Source of the DNA: Polynucleobacter sp. UB-Piko-W3
GTDB lineage: Bacteria > Pseudomonadota > Gammaproteobacteria > Burkholderiales > Burkholderiaceae
Direction: 5' to 3'
DNA: 64,000 nt
Assembly (NCBI RefSeq): GCF_018881635.1
Contig: NZ_JACVPY010000002.1
Location: forward strand, 339,374-403,373
In this document: positions 1-11,967 of the stretch, piece after piece
Layout of the letters: every line of letters starts with the position of its first letter
How positions within the stretch are numbered: the stretch's first letter is position 1
Notes under the pieces: generated by a model
What the model saw: only the letters and a program-made list of their open reading frames with translations
Databases searched by the model: none
What the model was told of the DNA's origin: nothing
Made by a program: the position numbers and the translations under genes

Positions 1-44
1 GCTAGGCCTGACACCTTGTCGAACTGGCTAAATAGGAGAAAAAA

Positions 45-389
45 ATGAGTCGGTTATTTTGTAAGGTCGGCGACCTCGCGGTTACCGTGGAGGCGGAGTT
101 ACCAATTAATCTTGGCAACGTCGTCAAAATTGTTGGTGTGAGTGGTTATCAGAACTGGTCTACTTTTGGCGGCAAGATATTTTTATGGAAGGTAGAGGTC
201 GCATCCTCAGAAAGACCTCTTGTATATGAAAACCCGGATGGTTCTACTGAGCGTGCACTCAGTGGCCGAGTGCCTGATCACTATTTAAGGCCTATTCGGC
301 CTGATGAGTTGGAGTCAGTTCATGAAGCTGACGAGGACTTAGGTTTGCCAGTACGCTCAACAGAAGTGCAGGAGGTGGAATATGTTTAG
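45..389 (+). CDS. Hypothetical protein, 114 aa
   Basis: I do not recognise this soluble protein. It has no membrane segment or signal peptide, and its C-terminal third is acidic (EADED, EVQEVEYV). The ATG follows an AGGAG at 36-40. The end overlaps the next gene by 8 bases, so the two are probably translated together. No function can be assigned; a small accessory or phage-derived pair is possible but not shown. Confidence 0.6.
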   Translation: MSRLFCKVGDLAVTVEAELPINLGNVVKIVGVSGYQNWSTFGGKIFLWKVEVASSERPLVYENPDGSTERALSGRVPDHYLRPIRPDELESVHEADEDLGLPVRSTEVQEVEYV

Positions 390-666
390 ACCACCACCTG
401 AATATATCTGGGGCCTTAGTAGAAAAAAATATGAGGAGCGCTTTCGTAGGAAAGTACCCCAGTGGGTTTTAACGCTAGATCGCGACTCCTCTAAAGCCTT
501 ATTAAATGTCTGTTGTAAGTTGGGCTTTAAATTGCATCCCGAAGTGCTTACGGTGGCTGAGCTGTATGACGGGCCAGGAAGTATTTGGAGTACCAAGGCG
601 TGCTTTCGCTTTGATCAACCTGCTAAGCCGCCGCAAAAACTGAGTCAGAGCAGCAAAAAACCATGA
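382..666 (+). CDS. Hypothetical protein, 94 aa
   Basis: Unrecognised basic protein, rich in Arg and Lys at both ends (SRKKYEERFRRK near the N-terminus, SQSSKKP at the C-terminus). It starts inside the end of the preceding gene (8-base overlap), with AGGAGG upstream at 369-374, which supports coupled expression. There are no membrane segments. A short hairpin follows its stop. Function unknown. Confidence 0.55.
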   Translation: MFRPPPEYIWGLSRKKYEERFRRKVPQWVLTLDRDSSKALLNVCCKLGFKLHPEVLTVAELYDGPGSIWSTKACFRFDQPAKPPQKLSQSSKKP

Positions 667-694
667 GGCTCACTTTTTGAGCCAGCAGGTTTTT
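667..694 (+). terminator. Possible weak terminator
   Basis: GGCTCA and TGAGCC (667-672 and 678-683) form a 6-bp stem with a 5-base loop, followed shortly by a run of T at 690-694. It lies between the two-gene hypothetical unit and the HEPN-like gene. Confidence 0.4.
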
Positions 695-728
695 ACAATT
701 GATATATCAATTCCAACAAGGAGAAATC

Positions 729-1430
729 ATGCGTGATTACACATACCTAGGTGGTGCCCGTTTTACGATCAACAATCTTTTTCGCAGTCAGCGCTTTGAT
801 ATTGACCGCTTAGACATGAGCTGGGTCGATGGTGAGAAACCTCAATTTACCCGCGGGCTCAGAATCGTCGATCAAGAAGAGGTTAATACCATCACTGTCG
901 ATGGTGAGGACGGCGATAACCTGATCTATAGCCTCACGTTAATCTTTAGCAATGAAGGTCGTTTTGATTTAGCTTACAAAGCGATCATGCAATCGGCCAA
1001 AGCAGCATTACAAGCCAAAGGCTATCGGGTGCTTACCAGCAAGCCAGGACATCACCAGCTCATGTTGCAAGCCTTGCCTCTCACCGTCGGCATAGATAAA
1101 TCTAGCCTTATCTTGCTCGATCATTTACGTAAGCAAAGAAATGCAATTGACTATTCTGGAGATCTTGTTTCAGATGCTTTGACGACAGAAGCGATTACTC
1201 AGGCTGAGACCTTATTAAATCTTGTTCAGACTTTATTGATTCCAGTTATACATTTGGAAGATACGAACTTCGAATGGATCGATCCAGACGATGCCCCAGA
1301 ATTAACTGAAGAGGATCTCAAACGAGGTATATGGAAGATCAACGGGCGAATAGTGTCTGAAGCAGAGGGTAGAGCGGCTTTTGCCGAGAGACTTCGTAAT
1401 AGTTCTAAGAACAAGGCTGGTAAGACTTAA
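729..1430 (+). CDS. HEPN-like domain protein, 233 aa
   Basis: The ATG at 729 follows AAGGAG at 716-721 and is preferred to a TTG ten codons upstream. The central helical part (about residues 85-165) contains LRKQRNAIDYSG, which resembles the conserved Arg/Asn region of HEPN-fold proteins. HEPN domains often act as RNases or as partners of minimal nucleotidyltransferases; no nucleotidyltransferase is adjacent here. The C-terminus is acidic and then basic. The HEPN assignment rests on motif resemblance only and the function is unknown. Confidence 0.55.
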   Translation: MRDYTYLGGARFTINNLFRSQRFDIDRLDMSWVDGEKPQFTRGLRIVDQEEVNTITVDGEDGDNLIYSLTLIFSNEGRFDLAYKAIMQSAKAALQAKGYRVLTSKPGHHQLMLQALPLTVGIDKSSLILLDHLRKQRNAIDYSGDLVSDALTTEAITQAETLLNLVQTLLIPVIHLEDTNFEWIDPDDAPELTEEDLKRGIWKINGRIVSEAEGRAAFAERLRNSSKNKAGKT

Positions 1431-1439
1431 CCGTTCCTG

Positions 1440-1469
1440 TAATGCATACCCCTAAAAAGGTATGCTTAC
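1440..1469. terminator. Hairpin between convergent genes
   Basis: GCATACC and GGTATGC (1444-1450, 1459-1465) form a 7-bp stem, extended by GTAA/TTAC across a bulge. There is no strong T run. It sits between the HEPN-like gene and the convergent ABC exporter and could serve either direction. Confidence 0.4.
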
Positions 1470-1526
1470 ATCCAGCAAAATTTCTCTTTAAAGAAAATCT
1501 ACTGCCCACGTTACCTTCTTAATTTC

Positions 1527-3299
1527 TTACTGATCCGTAAATTGCAGTTTAGCCAAGCGGGCATACAGACCACTACGCAGAATTAAATCCGCATGCGTCC
1601 CCGTTTCAATGATTCGGCCGTTCTCTAATACCAAAATCTTATCGGCTTGCTTTACTGTAGACAGGCGATGCGCAATCACAATGGTAGTACGATGATCCAT
1701 CGCAGCTTCCAAAGCGCGCTGCACCAGTAATTCGGATTCAGCATCTAGAGCGCTTGTGGCTTCATCTAACAGTAACAAGGCAGGATTTTTTAAGAGGACT
1801 CTGGCAATGGCAATACGTTGCTTTTGCCCTCCTGATAAACGAATCCCGCGATCACCCAAGAAGCTTTGATAGCCTTCAGGCAACTTAGAGATAAATTCAT
1901 CAGCAATTGCCAAACGAGCAGCAGCAAATACTTCTTCATCGGTGGCATCCATTTTGCCAAAGCGAATATTCTCCATCGCGTTATCAGAAAAAATCACAAT
2001 GTCTTGTGGCACTACACCAATCATTTTGCGCAGAGCTTCGAGCTCCAGGTCTCGAATGTTGATGCCATTAAACAGAATCTTGCCGCTAGTAGGATCATAA
2101 AAGCGCTGCAGTAGCTGGAAGAGTGTGGTCTTACCAGCGCCTGAGGGGCCAACAACGGCAATGCGCTCACCCGGTTTGATCTCAAAGGAGACATCCGATA
2201 AAACGCTATTTTGATTAGAGGGGTAGTGAAAGCACAAGTTATCCACTGCCACTCCAATGCCATTGGCATTAACCTCTGGGATTGATTGCACCACTGCTAC
2301 CGTCTGAATAGATGACTGTACGTTAAGAAGCTCTAAAAGACGATCACTCGCACCAATCGCTCTTTGGGTATCACCGATCACTTCAGAGATACCAGCAATC
2401 GCACCAGCAACAATCACGGCATACAAAATAAATTGAGAGAGCTCACCAGCGGTAATTTGGTTATCCATAACGGCATAAGCGCCAAGCCACAGAACCAAAA
2501 TGATGCTGGTAAAGCCAAATAGAATTGCTACAAAGGTCAGCAATGACCGAGCTTGTGTCCGAGTAATAGCCGCAATCAGTGCAGTTTGAATGGATTGATT
2601 AAAGCGATTGATTTCAATCTTTTCATTGGTAAAAGACTGAATTGTTGGAATGGCGTTCAATTTCTCACTGGCTAGGGCAGAGGCCTCGGCAATCTTATCT
2701 TGCGAATTTCTCGAGAGCTTGCGAACACGCCTGCCCATGATCACGGTCGGAATGATGGTCAACAGTAAAGTAGCAAATATCAGCACCGATAATTTTGGGC
2801 TAGTAATAAACATCATGACCAGGCCACCTGCTAGTAAAAGCATATTGCGAATCGCCATCGAGACACTCGTGCCAATCAATGTCTGAATCAGCACCGTATC
2901 GGTGTTGAGACGCGAGAGGATTTCACCGCTGTGGGTCACTTCAAAGAACTCAGGGCTTTGTTTGATGACATGGCTATAGACAGCCGAGCGAATATCAGTC
3001 GTAATCTTTTCACCAAGCCAAGACACCATGTAAAAACGCAGAGAGGTGCCTAATGCCACTAAACAAGCCACAGCAAATAAGGTTAAAAAAGTCGTGTTGA
3101 TTTGGCTGCCATCATTGGCATTAAATCCCAAATCAATGATTTGTCTAAAAGAGAAGGGAACGGCTAAGGTTGCACTGGCAGCCAGAACCAAACTAAAGAT
3201 CGCTAGAACAAATTGCTTTTTATAGGGCTTTAGAAAAGGGGTGAGTGCTGCAAGGGTACGAAACCCACGGGGATTGGTCTTGCTCTTCTGCTTGGTCAT
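1527..3299 (-). CDS. ABC exporter, fused permease/ATPase (MsbA-like)
   Basis: A half-size ABC exporter of 590 aa, the usual length for the family. The N-terminal part (about residues 25-310) carries six hydrophobic segments. The C-terminal ATPase has Walker A GPSGAGKTT (about 383), signature LSGGQKQR (about 486), Walker B LLLLDEATSALD (about 508) and the switch His in IVIAHRLS. Such proteins work as homodimers exporting lipids, drugs or peptides; the substrate cannot be told. It stands alone, divergent from a small membrane-protein gene, and has no evident link to photosynthesis. Confidence 0.9.
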   Translation of the reverse strand: MTKQKSKTNPRGFRTLAALTPFLKPYKKQFVLAIFSLVLAASATLAVPFSFRQIIDLGFNANDGSQINTTFLTLFAVACLVALGTSLRFYMVSWLGEKITTDIRSAVYSHVIKQSPEFFEVTHSGEILSRLNTDTVLIQTLIGTSVSMAIRNMLLLAGGLVMMFITSPKLSVLIFATLLLTIIPTVIMGRRVRKLSRNSQDKIAEASALASEKLNAIPTIQSFTNEKIEINRFNQSIQTALIAAITRTQARSLLTFVAILFGFTSIILVLWLGAYAVMDNQITAGELSQFILYAVIVAGAIAGISEVIGDTQRAIGASDRLLELLNVQSSIQTVAVVQSIPEVNANGIGVAVDNLCFHYPSNQNSVLSDVSFEIKPGERIAVVGPSGAGKTTLFQLLQRFYDPTSGKILFNGINIRDLELEALRKMIGVVPQDIVIFSDNAMENIRFGKMDATDEEVFAAARLAIADEFISKLPEGYQSFLGDRGIRLSGGQKQRIAIARVLLKNPALLLLDEATSALDAESELLVQRALEAAMDHRTTIVIAHRLSTVKQADKILVLENGRIIETGTHADLILRSGLYARLAKLQFTDQ

Positions 3300-3370
3300 T
3301 GAATAATCCCTAATAATTATCTATGATAGTTCACTTAGATTGGCTTTGGATTTTTAGAGATATCAGCAAG

Positions 3371-3622
3371 ATGGCAGGCGAGAGTTCCGCAACGAATAAA
3401 GACCCCCTACATAAAAGAAGCCCCTGGCTGCCTCGCGGTCAAGCACGCAAGATCATTTTTCTAGGGCTCATCATCATGGCCGGTTTGGGCTCAACACAGC
3501 ATTGGTCTTTCCTCATTCTGCTTGCACTAACAATTATTTGCCTCTCGCCAAAAGTATTGCTAGCTACCGCCTATTATTATGGACGCTCTGCTATGTATTT
3601 TGGCCAGCGGTTTAGTAAATGA
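3371..3622 (+). CDS. Small membrane protein, 83 aa
   Basis: Unrecognised protein with a basic hydrophilic N-terminus followed by two hydrophobic stretches (IIFLGLIIMAGLG and FLILLALTIICLS). The reading frame also offers an earlier ATG at 3323; neither start has a clear ribosome binding site, so the N-terminus is uncertain. It is divergent from the ABC exporter and precedes the epimerase gene by 29 bases. Confidence 0.45.
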   Translation: MAGESSATNKDPLHKRSPWLPRGQARKIIFLGLIIMAGLGSTQHWSFLILLALTIICLSPKVLLATAYYYGRSAMYFGQRFSK

Positions 3623-3651
3623 GTAGTCAATGAAAAGCAAATGAGCACCCC

Positions 3652-4626
3652 ATGAAAATCTTCTTGACCGGTGCCAGCGGTTTTGTGGGAAGTCATTTGG
3701 CCCAGTCTTTAGAAGCAGCAGGCCATGAGATCGTTGCGCACTATCGCTCACCACAGGTGCTCAATATCCAATCTCAACACAATCTGGAAGTTTGGTTGGG
3801 CGACTTAAATGATGTCCACAGTTTAGCCAAGCGACTGCAGGGTATGGATAGTGTGATTCATTGCGCTGCAGAGATGAGGTTGTGGAATTGCGAAAAAGAA
3901 TTACATGAGACCAATGTGCTCATGACTCAACATATTTTGAAGGCTGCCAAGCAGGCTGGAGTTTTGCAGTTCATATATATGAGTGATGCATCGGTTGCTA
4001 AAGATCCATCCATTGCCAATCTAGATGTTTGTGAATTGCGCGCTTTGCCATCTCTAGAAAAATTCCCCTATAGCCATAGCAAGTCCTTGGCAGAGCAGTA
4101 TGTTCTGGCGGCTGGAGATGAGTCTTTTCGAGTCATCAGTCTTCGGCCAGCATCAATTTGGGGTAAAGGTGATCTGATTGATCGCATCTTAGGTAAGGCT
4201 GCCAACCTCAATCAATTTGGTTGGTTTGATCAGGGCAACTATCTCTTTTCAACTTGTAACATTGACAACCTGTGCGTGGCAGTTCAAAAAGCCTTGCTAT
4301 CTAAAGCAAACCGAGAAAGCTTTTTTATTAGCGATGGGTCCCCAGTTCCATTTCGGCAATGGATGAGTAGAAGACTTTTGGCAGGCCATTACAAAGTGCC
4401 GACTTTATCTATCCCCCGTTTCTTAGCCTGGCCATTGGCGCGCTTTACGGAAAATGGTTGGAACTACTTGCCGCTGCGTGGAGAGCCCCCTTTAATTCGG
4501 GAGATGGTGCACTTAATGGCGCACCCGTTTTCTGTCTCGATTACCAAAGCCCAAGAGCAACTGGCTTATCAGCCGCTCTGTGGGATGGAAGAGGGCATGC
4601 TGGAAATAGAGAAAAATCATATTTAA
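3652..4626 (+). CDS. NAD(P)-dependent epimerase/dehydratase (extended SDR)
   Basis: A 324-aa extended short-chain dehydrogenase. The N-terminal dinucleotide-binding motif TGASGFVGSHL starts at residue 7, and the catalytic YxxxK is in YSHSKSLAEQY. These enzymes modify nucleotide sugars, sterols or isoprenoid-type substrates; the exact substrate is not evident. No good ribosome binding site is visible. There is no sign that it belongs to the photosynthesis cluster. Confidence 0.8.
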   Translation: MKIFLTGASGFVGSHLAQSLEAAGHEIVAHYRSPQVLNIQSQHNLEVWLGDLNDVHSLAKRLQGMDSVIHCAAEMRLWNCEKELHETNVLMTQHILKAAKQAGVLQFIYMSDASVAKDPSIANLDVCELRALPSLEKFPYSHSKSLAEQYVLAAGDESFRVISLRPASIWGKGDLIDRILGKAANLNQFGWFDQGNYLFSTCNIDNLCVAVQKALLSKANRESFFISDGSPVPFRQWMSRRLLAGHYKVPTLSIPRFLAWPLARFTENGWNYLPLRGEPPLIREMVHLMAHPFSVSITKAQEQLAYQPLCGMEEGMLEIEKNHI

Positions 4627-4772
4627 TCAAGGGTTTACCCTAGATATCTTGACTCTCAGAATGGCGCGGTTTAAAGTTTTCATAGTAAATAAGTACTGAT
4701 GCATTGGTGATGCACTGAGGGTCTGATGAAGATCTAGTGCGCAAAAGATAAAACCTTGAAAGGATACAAAGC

Positions 4773-4976
4773 ATGATGAAATTTCATGATGTAAGAGACC
4801 AGATTTCTAAAATAGCTGGATTTTGCGGCATGGTGATTAGCATTACCGTTGCTTTTTATCTGATCTTCCCTTCAGGCCAGACCCAATCTAAGTTTGCCAT
4901 GCTGTTAGTGTCATTTGGAATCGGAATTGCTTTAAGTGTCCTGACCTTCAAGGCGCTGCTCAAGTCCCAGCGTTAA
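4773..4976 (+). CDS. Small two-span membrane protein, 67 aa
   Basis: Unrecognised. Two hydrophobic segments (about residues 14-34 and 40-60) form a short hairpin with a basic C-terminus (LLKSQR). AAAGGAT lies before the ATG at 4773, and a strong terminator follows the stop, so this looks like a one-gene unit next to the photosynthesis cluster. Confidence 0.6.
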   Translation: MMKFHDVRDQISKIAGFCGMVISITVAFYLIFPSGQTQSKFAMLLVSFGIGIALSVLTFKALLKSQR

Positions 4977-4996
4977 AAGGCCAATTCTGAACCCAT

Positions 4997-5034
4997 AAAA
5001 AGCCCCACAATATTGCAGTATTTGGGGCTTTTTC
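4997..5034 (+). terminator. Rho-independent terminator
   Basis: AAAAAGCCCCA (4997-5007) pairs with TGGGGCTTTTT (5023-5033), with an extra AATA/TATT pairing inside the loop and T-rich sequence after it. It ends the small membrane-protein unit and insulates bchN from the left flank. The A/T symmetry could also let it work on the minus strand. Confidence 0.85.
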
Positions 5035-8158
<3,124 letters not shown>

Positions 8159-8182
8159 ATCATGACCTTAGGTCAAAAATAG

Positions 8183-9103
<921 letters not shown>

Positions 9104-9112
9104 ACAGCCAGC

Positions 9113-10096
9113 TTAGTCAGTGGGCATGCCAACGAGCTTGGCAGTAATTTCCCAGAGGTCTTTGCTCAGCTTCTCGCTCTTGGCTTTCATGGAAAGCTCT
9201 TGAGCGAAAGGCTCTCTAATGGCTGAATTGCGATTGCCCCAACTCCAGTGAACACCTGATTGGGTAAAGTGCGGGTCTGCCACGACTTGAGCGACCCGAT
9301 CACCTGCAAGCTCTTGGCTCACATACCCTTTAGTAATGTTCTTCTGAAACCAAGGGAAGATTTTCTGAAAGAGTGGCGGCGTATCTCTAAAGAGCGCTGT
9401 CTCAGCTACGCATCCAGGATACAAAGTATTAAAGATCACCCCAGTACTGGCGTGATATCTTTTTTGGAGCTCGCGATTCATGACCATATTGCATAACTTA
9501 CTGTCCTTGTAGGCTTTGCCTGGTTTAAAGGGTTTACCGTTGATCATCGCAATCGGGGCTTTAAAGCCAGCCATCAAACCTTCTAGCGCACCAATATCTG
9601 CAGGAGCAGGAATGGGCACCTTGCCACCAAACTCTTCTGAGTTTGCAGTCACAGTACCCAAGGTAATGAGGCGCGCATGCTCATGTGCTTTAGCAGTTTG
9701 GATTAGATTTTCTAGCAACATTCTGCTCAGAACATAGTGCCCAAAATAATTGGTAGCAACGCTGATCTCAAATCCTTGAGGCGAACGTGCAGGTTCTTTT
9801 AAGAGCGGCAGGTAAGTAGCTGCATTACAGAGCAGGGCATTGAGCTTTTGACCGCTGTCATTAAAGCGCTTCACAAATGCTCGCACGCTATCTAGATTAC
9901 CGAGGTCTAATTGCCAGATTTCATATTGGCTAGAATCAAATTGATGCGCCTTGGCAGCCAGTTCCATTTTCTGGGGATCGCGAACCGCTAGAATGAGACG
10001 CCACTTTCTAGCGAGTAGGGCTTTTGCGGCATATAAACCAACACCAGAGGAAGATCCAGTAATAATGGCAAGTGGTTGATTGGTAGTGGAGGTCAT
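9113..10096 (-). CDS. por: Light-dependent protochlorophyllide oxidoreductase (LPOR)
   Basis: A 327-aa short-chain dehydrogenase whose sequence fits LPOR rather than a generic SDR. It has the NADPH motif [15 protein letters not shown] (about residues 13-27), the family blocks [17 protein letters not shown] (catalytic Tyr196 and Lys200), [30 protein letters not shown] and GVHWSWGNR, and a C-terminal [14 protein letters not shown] reduces protochlorophyllide with NADPH when illuminated and is insensitive to oxygen. It was long known only from cyanobacteria and plants and later reported in a few aerobic anoxygenic phototrophs, where transfer from cyanobacteria was proposed. Here it faces bchL, 9 bases away. 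Single-gene unit, divergent from the hydrolase at 10171. Confidence 0.92.
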   Translation of the reverse strand: MTSTTNQPLAIITGSSSGVGLYAAKALLARKWRLILAVRDPQKMELAAKAHQFDSSQYEIWQLDLGNLDSVRAFVKRFNDSGQKLNALLCNAATYLPLLKEPARSPQGFEISVATNYFGHYVLSRMLLENLIQTAKAHEHARLITLGTVTANSEEFGGKVPIPAPADIGALEGLMAGFKAPIAMINGKPFKPGKAYKDSKLCNMVMNRELQKRYHASTGVIFNTLYPGCVAETALFRDTPPLFQKIFPWFQKNITKGYVSQELAGDRVAQVVADPHFTQSGVHWSWGNRNSAIREPFAQELSMKAKSEKLSKDLWEITAKLVGMPTD

Positions 10097-10170
10097 TTTT
10101 CTATTACAGTCTTAGTGTTGGTCAAGATTCAGGTAAAGATTCATTGTTGTCATTTTAAGGCTAGAACTCG

Positions 10171-11097
10171 ATGTTCCTCAAAGCGCTCAAGATCATTGCT
10201 CTTGCACTCATCAGCTTGATATTACTGGCCGCTCTCTACTTATGGACGCCAGATAAGTCTAAAGCAGAGCTTGAGAAAATCTATGGCTCACCTAGAAATG
10301 CTTATGTCAGCGCATTGGGTGTCAATCTCCATTACCAAGATACTGGCCCTTCTAAAAACGCAATCCCTATTGTGTTTTTGCATGGCTTTGGTGCGAGCCT
10401 ACAAACATGGGAGACCTGGGCACAAGCTTTAAGTGAAGACTACCGAGTGATTTCTGTTGATCTACCAGGATTTGGTTTGACTGGAGAAGACCCAAGCGGT
10501 ATCTATACCGATCAGAGAAGTGTGGAAGTCTTAGAAGCTTTTCTGAAAGAGCTCAACATTCCAAAGGTGGTATTGGTAGGTAATTCCATGGGTGGCAAGT
10601 TTGCTTGGCAATTTGCAGCCCATTATCCCAATCAAGTTGCGAAGTTGGTACTGATATCCCCAGATGGATATGCAAGTCCTGGAATAGAGTACGGTAAAAA
10701 ACCAGACGTTCCAGCCATTGCCGATCTCTATCGGTATTTCTTTTCTAAAGCATTTTTAGCAATGAACCTAGAGCCCGCTTACGCTAATCCAAAGACCTTA
10801 AGTGATGCCCTAGTCAATCGTTACTATGATCTGATGTTGGCCCCTGGAGTGCGAGGCGCCATCTTGGCTCGCATGCAGCAAACGGTTTTACAAGACCCGG
10901 TGCCATCCTTAGCGAGCATTCAAGTTCCCACCTTATTAATCTGGGGTGAAAAAGATGCCTTCATTCCAATTAGCAATTCGAATGATTACTTGAAGGTCAT
11001 GCCCAATGCTAAAAGAGTATCCTTACCGAATATTGGTCACTTACCGCAAGAAGAGCAGCCTTCCATTGGTCTTGCCGCACTTAAAGAGTTTTTATAA
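10171..11097 (+). CDS. Alpha/beta hydrolase, membrane-anchored
   Basis: A 308-aa alpha/beta-fold hydrolase with an N-terminal hydrophobic anchor (about residues 6-26), the oxyanion region FLHGFGAS, the nucleophile elbow GNSMGG and the late His in NIGHLPQEE. It sits three bases before bchO and is likely co-transcribed with it. Many photosynthesis clusters carry one BchO-type hydrolase; this second, membrane-anchored one is not BchO by sequence, and its substrate is unknown. Confidence 0.8.
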   Translation: MFLKALKIIALALISLILLAALYLWTPDKSKAELEKIYGSPRNAYVSALGVNLHYQDTGPSKNAIPIVFLHGFGASLQTWETWAQALSEDYRVISVDLPGFGLTGEDPSGIYTDQRSVEVLEAFLKELNIPKVVLVGNSMGGKFAWQFAAHYPNQVAKLVLISPDGYASPGIEYGKKPDVPAIADLYRYFFSKAFLAMNLEPAYANPKTLSDALVNRYYDLMLAPGVRGAILARMQQTVLQDPVPSLASIQVPTLLIWGEKDAFIPISNSNDYLKVMPNAKRVSLPNIGHLPQEEQPSIGLAALKEFL

Positions 11098-11100
11098 GCA

Positions 11101-11955
11101 ATGAAACGAATCCCCTTAGATTGGCCTAATCGAGAACACAGCAGTATTGTCTCTGTGGGCAATATCGATTGGCATGTGCAGCTCACCGGTAAAGGCCCAG
11201 TTGTATTGCTACTGCATGGCACGGGTAGCTCAACCCATTCTTGGTCTGATCTGATTCCTTTATTAGCAGGCCATGCGCAAGTACTAGTACCCGATTTACC
11301 TGGCCATGCCTTTACCTTGGGCGCAAATCTAGAAGATCTTAAGCTCGATGAAATCGCCCGTTCATTGCAACTACTCATCGACCAATTAGGAATTGAGGCA
11401 CCATCGATCGTAGTAGGGCATTCTGCTGGAGCACCCTTAGCGATTCGGTTTGCAGTAGCGTCAGCAAAGCAGCCTAAGCTCGTGATTGCATTGAACCCAT
11501 CTTTTATACCGCCACCGCCGGTCTACACCAGTTTCTTTGGACCGCTCTTAGGCCCGATTACCAGATCTTCAACCCTCTCTAGCTTGCTCGCTTCACTATC
11601 ACCGAGCCTTGGAATGGTAGATAAGTTACTAGACTCCACCAATACCATTTTGCCCGAGGCTCGCAGAGTGTATTACCGCACGCTTTTTGAGCGCCCAGAC
11701 CATGTACGGGGTTCCATGAACTTTATGGCAGCGGCAGATATTCATAAAGTATTAGCAGAAGCCAATTTGTATCGCGGTAAATTGATTTGCGTATTAGGTA
11801 ATCAGGATGCGTGGATACCAGCCAAGCCTTTAGAGAAAATTATTCAAGAACATTTCCCTGCTGCTCAGGTTCTCAAGTGGGAGGGCGGTCACATCATGCA
11901 TGAGTTAGAGCCTGCCAAGGTAGCGCAACTCATTCTTACAGGACTAGCAGAGTAG
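11101..11955 (+). CDS. bchO: BchO, magnesium-chelatase accessory alpha/beta hydrolase
   Basis: A 284-aa alpha/beta hydrolase of the BchO type, recognised by its N-terminal RIPLDWPNREHSSIV stretch, LLLHGTGSSTHSW, the nucleophile elbow VGHSAGAPLAIRF and the C-terminal GGHIMHE. BchO genes accompany bchI and bchD in purple bacteria, but the biochemical role is not settled. Here it is convergent with bchD (12 bases between stops) instead of lying in the bchID operon. Confidence 0.9.
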   Translation: MKRIPLDWPNREHSSIVSVGNIDWHVQLTGKGPVVLLLHGTGSSTHSWSDLIPLLAGHAQVLVPDLPGHAFTLGANLEDLKLDEIARSLQLLIDQLGIEAPSIVVGHSAGAPLAIRFAVASAKQPKLVIALNPSFIPPPPVYTSFFGPLLGPITRSSTLSSLLASLSPSLGMVDKLLDSTNTILPEARRVYYRTLFERPDHVRGSMNFMAAADIHKVLAEANLYRGKLICVLGNQDAWIPAKPLEKIIQEHFPAAQVLKWEGGHIMHELEPAKVAQLILTGLAE

Positions 11956-11967
11956 AGCACCCAGCAA

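Noticed and set aside
10097-10170. PpsR box in the por/hydrolase intergenic region
   Set aside because: TGT triplets are present but none is followed at the N12 spacing by ACA.
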